A stretch of 20,470 bases of DNA. It comes from UBA1715 sp045600045 (lineage in GTDB: Bacteria; Bacteroidota; Bacteroidia; Bacteroidales; UBA1715). Shown here piece after piece: positions 15,963 through 20,470 of the stretch. The stretch lies in assembly GCA_045600045.1 (NCBI GenBank), contig JAZRXD010000102.1:1-20470 (forward strand). The letters run 5' to 3'. The position numbers and the translations under genes are program-made. Each line of letters starts with the position of its first letter. Within the stretch, counting starts at the first letter, position 1. The notes beneath the pieces are model-generated. The model was not told where the DNA came from, did no database searches, and worked only from the letters and a program-made list of their open reading frames with translations.

Positions 15963-16726
15963 TGAAGACGCGGGTCGCAATAATAAATTACAGCAATACA
16001 ATTCCTTTTACGTATGGTTTACTGAGAAACAAGTCCTTGCGGGAACTTGCTGAATTTTCGTATGGTTATCCGGCTCAAGTTGCAAAAAAGTTGAGCTGCA
16101 ACGAAGTTGATATGTCAATCATTTCGGTTGGCGCAATTCCAACAATTCCAAACGCGCAAATTATTTCGAAGTATTGCATTAGTGCAACGCAACGTGTTGA
16201 TTCTGTGCTTCTATGTTCCAACAAACCAGTTGATGAAATAGATACAATAACGTTGGATTATCAGTCACGAACATCAAATGTTCTGGTACAGATTCTTGCA
16301 AAATATGCTTGGAATATTTCTCCGCAATTCAAAATGGGATTTGCAGGATATGAATTGCAAAACGACAATACGGCAAAAGTCATGATAGGAGACAGGGCAT
16401 TGGTTAATGCATCGCGTTTTCAATATGTGTACGATTTGGCTTTTGAATGGTATCGAACATTTGGATTGCCGTTTGTTTTTGCGGCGTGGGTTGCAAATAA
16501 ACCATTGTCGGAAGATTTTGTAAACGCATTTGAATCGGCTTGTGAATATGGCGTTACACATATTGACGAAGCAATACAAAATACGAATCAGACATTTCCG
16601 TTTGATATAACGAATTATTTGTATCACAGTGTTGAATTCGAATTGTCCGATGCAAAACGCAAATCAATGGATTTGTACTTGAAAAAGGGCAATGAGCTGG
16701 GATTAATGGACGTCTTTTCGATTTAG
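15962..16726 (+). CDS. mqnA: Chorismate dehydratase MqnA (futalosine pathway)
   Basis: Dehydrates chorismate to 3-enolpyruvylbenzoate, the first step of the futalosine route to menaquinone. The 254-residue product has the two-lobed fold pattern of the family: INYSNTIPF at the N terminus, LDYQSRTS (98-105), MIGDRAL (141-147), and GLPFVFAAWVANK. Length is typical. It is coupled to psd by a one-base overlap. Other mqn genes are not in the window. Its 3' end overlaps the convergent DUF2851 gene by 24 bases. MqnD relatives share the fold, but the motifs favour MqnA. Confidence 0.88.
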   Translation: MKTRVAIINYSNTIPFTYGLLRNKSLRELAEFSYGYPAQVAKKLSCNEVDMSIISVGAIPTIPNAQIISKYCISATQRVDSVLLCSNKPVDEIDTITLDYQSRTSNVLVQILAKYAWNISPQFKMGFAGYELQNDNTAKVMIGDRALVNASRFQYVYDLAFEWYRTFGLPFVFAAWVANKPLSEDFVNAFESACEYGVTHIDEAIQNTNQTFPFDITNYLYHSVEFELSDAKRKSMDLYLKKGNELGLMDVFSI

Positions 16727-17977
16727 CACGATGTGTCCGAGGGAACAATGTATGCAATTCCCCATTTCGCAGTAATTATTGAACAATTGAATCAATCCTT
16801 GTGTTTCCAACGCGTTTTTGGTCTTCATTCCGCAATCATTCCATTGCTGAATGATTGAATTTTTTTCTGGAGTAAGCTCTATAAGAAAATCGTATGCTTT
16901 TTGTTTGAGTTTTTCGTCGGAATGACTTTTACCGTAAGCAAACAAAAACGGAACAATTGTGTTGATGGCAATGCTTTCAACAGCTTGTTTTCCTAATGTT
17001 GTATTATGTTTCGGTGAAATTTTCCCAAAAGAATAGTGCGTTTCCCAATATTCATTGGTTGTAACATTTGTGAGATTGAATATTTGTTGTATTGATTGTA
17101 AATCAATGATTTGTGAAACGAAATGTTGGGTTGAATAGATTAGTTTAGCAAATTGAGCAATACGGATTGTTGGAAAATTGTATGGACGCATTCTCGCAAA
17201 TTTCCATTCGGTGGAACTGATAGGAATGAGGTTGTATTTCTTCTGCAGAAACCCATATTCTTTTATCAACGTTGATTCGTAATCGTCTGGTGTGGTTGAA
17301 AATATGTTTGCTTGTCCGAATAACAATGCTTCAATTTGAAAGAGACAGTCGTGATGTTTTTCGAGAATATGGAACGGAAGTGATTTTGCAAGATGCTCGA
17401 ACGCATCGCCATTCTTTTGAAATCCGAAATTTCTTGCAAGCTGTTGGTAAAGAGTCTCTTCCCAATCGTTGGTGTTTGCCGCATATAACTCAAAAATGTG
17501 TCGTGCTTTACTTTCGAATCGTTCGGCAACAAGCCGTTCGATATACATTGAAATTCTAAAAGAATCAATATCTTTCAAATGCTTTCCGCATCGAATGCCG
17601 GTTTTAACATCGCTGATTTTCATATAATTGTAGGTGATGCGAGGCAGGATTGGGAGTATCAACGTTGGAATTTTATGTCCGTTTTCGCAGAAAACATCTT
17701 TGTCGTACGAAGCAACAACGTGTAGAATCACACTGTTGTACGCTTTGTTTGTATGATGTTGATGAACGTTCCAGTCACTCGATTTAATATGTAGTTCAAT
17801 GTCGCCAGCCCACAATGTTTCACCTATTTTTATTTTTGCATTCAAAAAATCGGGGCCGGAGTTAGTGTTGAACATACCCAACTTGATAATGCTTATAGGT
17901 TCATTATCAACAGTATATAGTTTGTCCGTGCAAATCAATTGATGTTGCCAGACATACTGCAAAAAAGCTTCTGTCAT
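16703..17977 (-). CDS. DUF2851 family protein
   Basis: A 424-residue protein of a family common in Bacteroidota, without known function. The N-terminal part shows the conserved features GMFNTNSGPDF, LWAGDIELHIKSSDW and NSVILHVVASYD. These resemble a nuclease-like core with acidic and histidine residues, but I do not see a proven catalytic site. The C terminus carries a small Cys cluster (NYCEMGNCIHCSLG), possibly metal binding. The ATG directly abuts the tsaB stop without a gap, so it is co-translated with tsaB and the MBL hydrolase. There is no signal peptide, so it is likely cytoplasmic. Confidence 0.88.
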   Translation of the reverse strand: MTEAFLQYVWQHQLICTDKLYTVDNEPISIIKLGMFNTNSGPDFLNAKIKIGETLWAGDIELHIKSSDWNVHQHHTNKAYNSVILHVVASYDKDVFCENGHKIPTLILPILPRITYNYMKISDVKTGIRCGKHLKDIDSFRISMYIERLVAERFESKARHIFELYAANTNDWEETLYQQLARNFGFQKNGDAFEHLAKSLPFHILEKHHDCLFQIEALLFGQANIFSTTPDDYESTLIKEYGFLQKKYNLIPISSTEWKFARMRPYNFPTIRIAQFAKLIYSTQHFVSQIIDLQSIQQIFNLTNVTTNEYWETHYSFGKISPKHNTTLGKQAVESIAINTIVPFLFAYGKSHSDEKLKQKAYDFLIELTPEKNSIIQQWNDCGMKTKNALETQGLIQLFNNYCEMGNCIHCSLGHIVLNRKDVH

Positions 17978-18670
17978 CTACAACAATTTCTTTGGTGTGG
18001 TCGCTTGAAATTCTTTTAGATAGAAAGGTTCAAAGTAGGCAACGTCGGCAAATTCTTTCTTGTCGTACATTTCGCAGGCAATATCACCGATGGTTTTTGC
18101 AGTGGCATTGATGTTGTCAACGAAGTGAATATTTCCACTTTCCAAGGTTTCTCGGCATTTTGAACTACCGTCACCACATAGAAAATAGTTTTTTGTCGGT
18201 TCAAAAGAAGCCTTTGCTTCATAAGTGACAACTAATGCGTTTGTTTGTTGTAGATTCGTAAGTTTTGAGTCCCAAAGAGATGTGTAAACTTCCATTCTTC
18301 TTGCATCAATCATCGGCATATAAATGTTGTCGGAATTGTCGTTGTTTACGGCATTTTTGCACGACAAAGCAAGAGCTTGTAGTGTATCGACAGTTATAAG
18401 CGGAAGTGAGCACGCATAGCAAAGTCCTTTTGCAACCGATGTTCCGATTCTCAATCCAGTATAGGAACCAGGACCTTTTGAAATTGCAATTGCATTGAAA
18501 TCAGCTATTTGAAGGTTACGCTCTTGTAGTAATGTTTCAATAAGAACGGTAAGTTTTTCTGAATGGACATTCGGTTCGTTTATTTCCTTTATTGCCACGC
18601 ATTTCCCATCTTCGTGAATGGCAACGGAACAAACTGTTGTTGCGGTTTCTATGCTTAGAATTCTTTTCAT
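17978..18670 (-). CDS. tsaB: tRNA threonylcarbamoyladenosine biosynthesis protein TsaB
   Basis: Scaffold partner of TsaD and TsaE in making the t6A modification at position 37 of ANN-decoding tRNAs. The 230-residue product begins MKRILSIETATTVCSVAI and contains the family block SKGPGSYTGLRIG with a following VAKGLCYA; the ASKHA-type ATP site is degenerate, as expected for TsaB. The C terminus, YFEPFYLKEF, is also typical. Its ATG overlaps the upstream MBL hydrolase stop by four bases (ATGA), and its stop abuts the DUF2851 start. Confidence 0.96.
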   Translation of the reverse strand: MKRILSIETATTVCSVAIHEDGKCVAIKEINEPNVHSEKLTVLIETLLQERNLQIADFNAIAISKGPGSYTGLRIGTSVAKGLCYACSLPLITVDTLQALALSCKNAVNNDNSDNIYMPMIDARRMEVYTSLWDSKLTNLQQTNALVVTYEAKASFEPTKNYFLCGDGSSKCRETLESGNIHFVDNINATAKTIGDIACEMYDKKEFADVAYFEPFYLKEFQATTPKKLL

Positions 18671-19308
18671 TGTATATATGGATTATTGTGTTTCTCTTCG
18701 CCAATTGTGGTGCTTGGACCATGTCCTGTCATTACGGTTGTGTTGTCGGGCAAAACAAGTAATTTTTGTTGGATTGAGTTTATGAGCGAAACCATACTGC
18801 CTCCGTATAAATCGGTACGACCTACGCAGCTCGCAAATAGTGTGTCGCCGGAAAATAAAATATTCTCCGATTCGCAGTAGTAACAAACGCATCCCAAGGA
18901 ATGTCCCGGTGTGCAGATTACTTTGAATTGTATGTTTCCGATTTCAATGATTTTTCCGTCAAAAACGTAGCTTGCGATTGACGGCGGTTGGTCTATTGTC
19001 ACACCAAAACTTTCGGCCTGTTCAACCGCAGTGTCTATAAAATGTTGCTCTTCTTGATGAGCAAAAGTTTTTATTTGAGGGAACGTTTCCAATAAAAAAT
19101 GAGCGCCAAAGGTGTGGTCAACATGACAATGTGTGAACAGAATTTTATCGGGAACAAGATTGTTGTTTCGTAGAAATTTAAGCAATTCTTGTTTTTCGGT
19201 TTCTCGAAAACAACCTGGGTCTATAATCGCACACGACGAAGTTTCCTCGTCAACTACAACGTAGGTGTTTTCTCCGAAATGATTGAATACAAAATTCTTA
19301 ATTTTCAT
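18667..19308 (-). CDS. MBL-fold metallo-hydrolase (glyoxalase II-like)
   Basis: A zinc hydrolase of the metallo-beta-lactamase fold, 213 residues. All metal ligands are visible: THCHVDH (His60, His62, Asp64, His65), His136 in CTPGHSLG, Asp155 in LFSGDTLF, and His196 in TGHGPST. It is shorter than true GloB (~250 residues), lacking the C-terminal substrate helix domain, so the substrate is uncertain; small thioesters such as S-lactoylglutathione analogues are possible. It is the first gene of the operon with tsaB and DUF2851, overlapping tsaB by four bases. Confidence 0.92.
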   Translation of the reverse strand: MKIKNFVFNHFGENTYVVVDEETSSCAIIDPGCFRETEKQELLKFLRNNNLVPDKILFTHCHVDHTFGAHFLLETFPQIKTFAHQEEQHFIDTAVEQAESFGVTIDQPPSIASYVFDGKIIEIGNIQFKVICTPGHSLGCVCYYCESENILFSGDTLFASCVGRTDLYGGSMVSLINSIQQKLLVLPDNTTVMTGHGPSTTIGEEKHNNPYIQ

Positions 19309-19327
19309 CTTGTGCGAATTTGATAGA

Positions 19328-19335
19328 CAAAAGTA
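19328..19335 (-). promoter_or_regulatory. -7 box for the MBL-tsaB-DUF2851 operon
   Basis: The minus strand reads TACTTTTG, an exact TAnnTTTG match and the same octamer as before the permease gene, 19 bases before the ATG at 19308. A TTGG at 19354-19351 is a weak -33 candidate. Confidence 0.5.
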
Positions 19336-19421
19336 AGAAGATTTGTTGTTCCAATATTACAAGAGGTACGATAAATTTCGGAATTATGCACTTTAATGTA
19401 CACTTCCCAAAAAATCGTAAC

Positions 19422-19481
19422 TCTGTAATTAAACTAAACTTGTTACATTTGTATAGTTTTACTATGTTCCCAAAATGGGAA
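19422..19481 (+). promoter_or_regulatory. Promoter cassette copy 1, with two palindromes in the leader
   Basis: Bases 19422-19451 match 20242-20271 at 29 of 30 positions. The shared stretch ends in the -7 box TACATTTG (19444-19451), with a TCTG 22 bases upstream as a possible -33 box. Just after it come the palindrome ATAGT-TTT-ACTAT (19453-19465), near the expected transcription start, and a second one, TTCCCA-AAA-TGGGAA (19467-19481), which ends 7 bases before the ATG. The second palindrome could act as an operator or cover the ribosome site; copy 2 lacks it. The rest of the 180-base gap on the left holds only the minus-strand promoter. Confidence 0.65.
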
Positions 19482-19488
19482 GTTTACG

Positions 19489-20199
19489 ATGAAAAAAAAT
19501 ATAATAATACTGTTGCTATTTCTTTCTTGTGGTGTTTTTGGACAGTCTTCTATAGTTTCTGAAATAAAACAACAATATGAACAATTAGATAAACGAGGCT
19601 ACATAAAAGACATTAAAAAATATTATCCGCAAGACAGATATAACGAAATTGTTTATTTGGATAGTGTATCGCGAGTTGGAATGCCGGACTTTTACGAGGG
19701 ATTGGATAATCAAGATTCTATCGCATATGAAGAATATGTCAGTTTTTGGCATAGAAAATTTTTAAAAAAATTGTTGTTTGCTCAACTTAAACCAAATTGC
19801 AGAGAATTTGTGCTTAGATTACAAATAGATTCCTCAAATTATCAGATACAAATAAGCTCAGGAAGATTTCCTTTTGACATTTATTGGATTGATAGATTTT
19901 ACAAAGGGAACTTGTATCTATATTGCGCACCAGAAGGAAATATCTTTTTTGAACAGAGATATGGTAAGTGGTTCGCTTTTATTACCCAAATCGATGTGTC
20001 GTTGGATGCACCTAAAGCATTCAGATATATTTTGCGTCGTCGACCGCAATGCATATTGTCGTGCCAACAGTTAGATGGGCAAAATACAATTTTGTATATG
20101 AAAAAAGACAAGATATTTGTTTATAGAATATTAGAAAAAGAGGTTTATGAAATAAATGAATATCTTGAAAAATTTGGACTGTATCAAGGATGGAAGTAA
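19489..20199 (+). CDS. Secreted protein of unknown function
   Basis: I do not recognise the family. The 236-residue product starts with an export signal (MKKNIIILLLFLSCGVFG followed by Gln), with the FG/Q cleavage pattern common in Bacteroidota; the Cys at 14 does not sit in a good lipobox. The mature part (~218 residues) is rich in Tyr, Phe, Gln and Ile, has no further membrane segment, and contains the regions FWHRKFLKKLL, GRFPFDIYWIDRFYKGN and FRYILRRRPQ. The C-terminal half looks beta-rich. It is preceded by a promoter nearly identical to that of the following Rhs-like frame. This suggests joint control and perhaps a role as the immunity or partner protein of an Rhs-type toxin, which is speculation from position alone. 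Confidence 0.75.
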   Translation: MKKNIIILLLFLSCGVFGQSSIVSEIKQQYEQLDKRGYIKDIKKYYPQDRYNEIVYLDSVSRVGMPDFYEGLDNQDSIAYEEYVSFWHRKFLKKLLFAQLKPNCREFVLRLQIDSSNYQIQISSGRFPFDIYWIDRFYKGNLYLYCAPEGNIFFEQRYGKWFAFITQIDVSLDAPKAFRYILRRRPQCILSCQQLDGQNTILYMKKDKIFVYRILEKEVYEINEYLEKFGLYQGWK

Positions 20200-20241
20200 G
20201 CTTATTGTATGCTATTGTACACATCTTTCAAAATCGAAAAG

Positions 20242-20304
20242 TCTGTAGTTAAACTAAACTTGTTACATTTGCCTAACTTTAGGCAGTTGGAGAAAGGAAG
20301 TTTA
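20242..20304 (+). promoter_or_regulatory. Promoter cassette copy 2
   Basis: Near-identical to 19422-19451 over its first 30 bases, including the -7 box TACATTTG (20264-20271) and the TCTG at 20242. A stronger palindrome of different sequence, TGCCTA-ACTT-TAGGCA (20270-20285), lies at the expected transcription start. GGAAGTTTA (20296-20304) is also shared with copy 1. It lies in the 116-base gap before the last reading frame. Confidence 0.65.
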
Positions 20305-20315
20305 TATAAATTTAA

Positions 20316-20470
20316 ATGTTAGGTTACAACACCCGATACTATGCCGATACCTACGAGGAGGTGCATTCAGGTAACGACGTGTATCGTTACTACTACGTAT
20401 ATACTCCCGATGGTCTTAGTTTGGTTGCAGAGCGCATAAACAATACGATAAACGTAAAGAATTATCACGT
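20316..20470 (+). CDS. Rhs/YD-repeat-like protein, N-terminal part only (cut by window end)
   Basis: The frame from the ATG at 20316 is open to the right edge (51 complete codons). It begins MLGYNTRYYADTYEEV and continues with YRYYYVYTPDGLSLVAERIN. This pattern of paired tyrosines followed by a PDGL turn is typical of the late core of Rhs/YD-repeat proteins in Bacteroidota, just before the DHLGS segment and the variable toxin tip. A full Rhs protein would have hundreds of residues before this point, so this is either an orphan Rhs 3' cassette with its own start or a remnant. There is no signal peptide. The intact promoter cassette in front argues for expression. Start and family are moderately sure; the rest lies outside the window. 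Confidence 0.55.
   Translation, partial: MLGYNTRYYADTYEEVHSGNDVYRYYYVYTPDGLSLVAERINNTINVKNYH

Noticed and set aside
19320..19562. An 80-codon plus-strand open frame
   Set aside because: It runs through the promoter cassette and overlaps the signal peptide of the 19489 gene in another frame; the translation shows no coding character.

Overview
The window looks like chromosomal DNA of a member of the Bacteroidota, most likely Bacteroidales. The reasons are the moderate AT bias, Bacteroidota-type -7 promoter boxes (TAnnTTTG) in front of several genes with no strong Shine-Dalgarno sequences, a gene string rsfS-ftsH-LUD-cdsA-psd of the kind I associate with this phylum, a DUF2851 protein, and a partial Rhs/YD-repeat reading frame of Bacteroidota style. 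No tRNA, rRNA, insertion sequence or CRISPR array was seen.

Region 1 (1-6705) is a defence-type block. A C5-cytosine DNA methyltransferase, cut by the left edge, is followed by a McrB-like AAA+ GTPase and a PD-(D/E)xK endonuclease of the LlaJI/McrC type. Each downstream start overlaps the preceding stop as ATGA, so the three form a tightly coupled GTP-dependent restriction-modification operon. The cores of both restriction genes are visibly richer in GC than their ends, which suggests exchange of specificity domains. After a 240-base gap holding two related palindromes and a promoter comes a Fic-family AMP-transferase with a C-terminal winged helix, which probably regulates itself.

Region 2 (6713-10061, minus strand) is housekeeping: a LolC/LolE-type permease, then folE, fabD and dtd. 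A 21-base tandem repeat lies between the permease and folE. fabD and dtd are translationally coupled. Promoter boxes placed inside the longest possible reading frames argue for shorter starts for folE and the permease.

Region 3 (10103-16726, plus strand) starts with a NamZ-type exo-N-acetylmuramidase. It continues with a dense operon: rsfS, ftsH, a LUD-domain protein, cdsA, a phosphatidylserine decarboxylase-family gene and mqnA. The theme is ribosome silencing, membrane protein quality control, phospholipid synthesis and the futalosine route to menaquinone.

Region 4 (16703-19308, minus strand) is a three-gene operon read from right to left: an MBL-fold hydrolase, tsaB and a DUF2851 protein. 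It converges on mqnA with a 24-base overlap of coding sequence.

Region 5 (19309-20470) is accessory. A secreted protein of unknown function (19489-20199) and an Rhs-like reading frame running off the right edge are each preceded by nearly the same promoter (29 of 30 bases identical), but with different palindromes at the expected transcription start. This duplicated promoter cassette, the Rhs fragment with its own start, and the tandem palindromes before the Fic gene are the least explained signals in the window.
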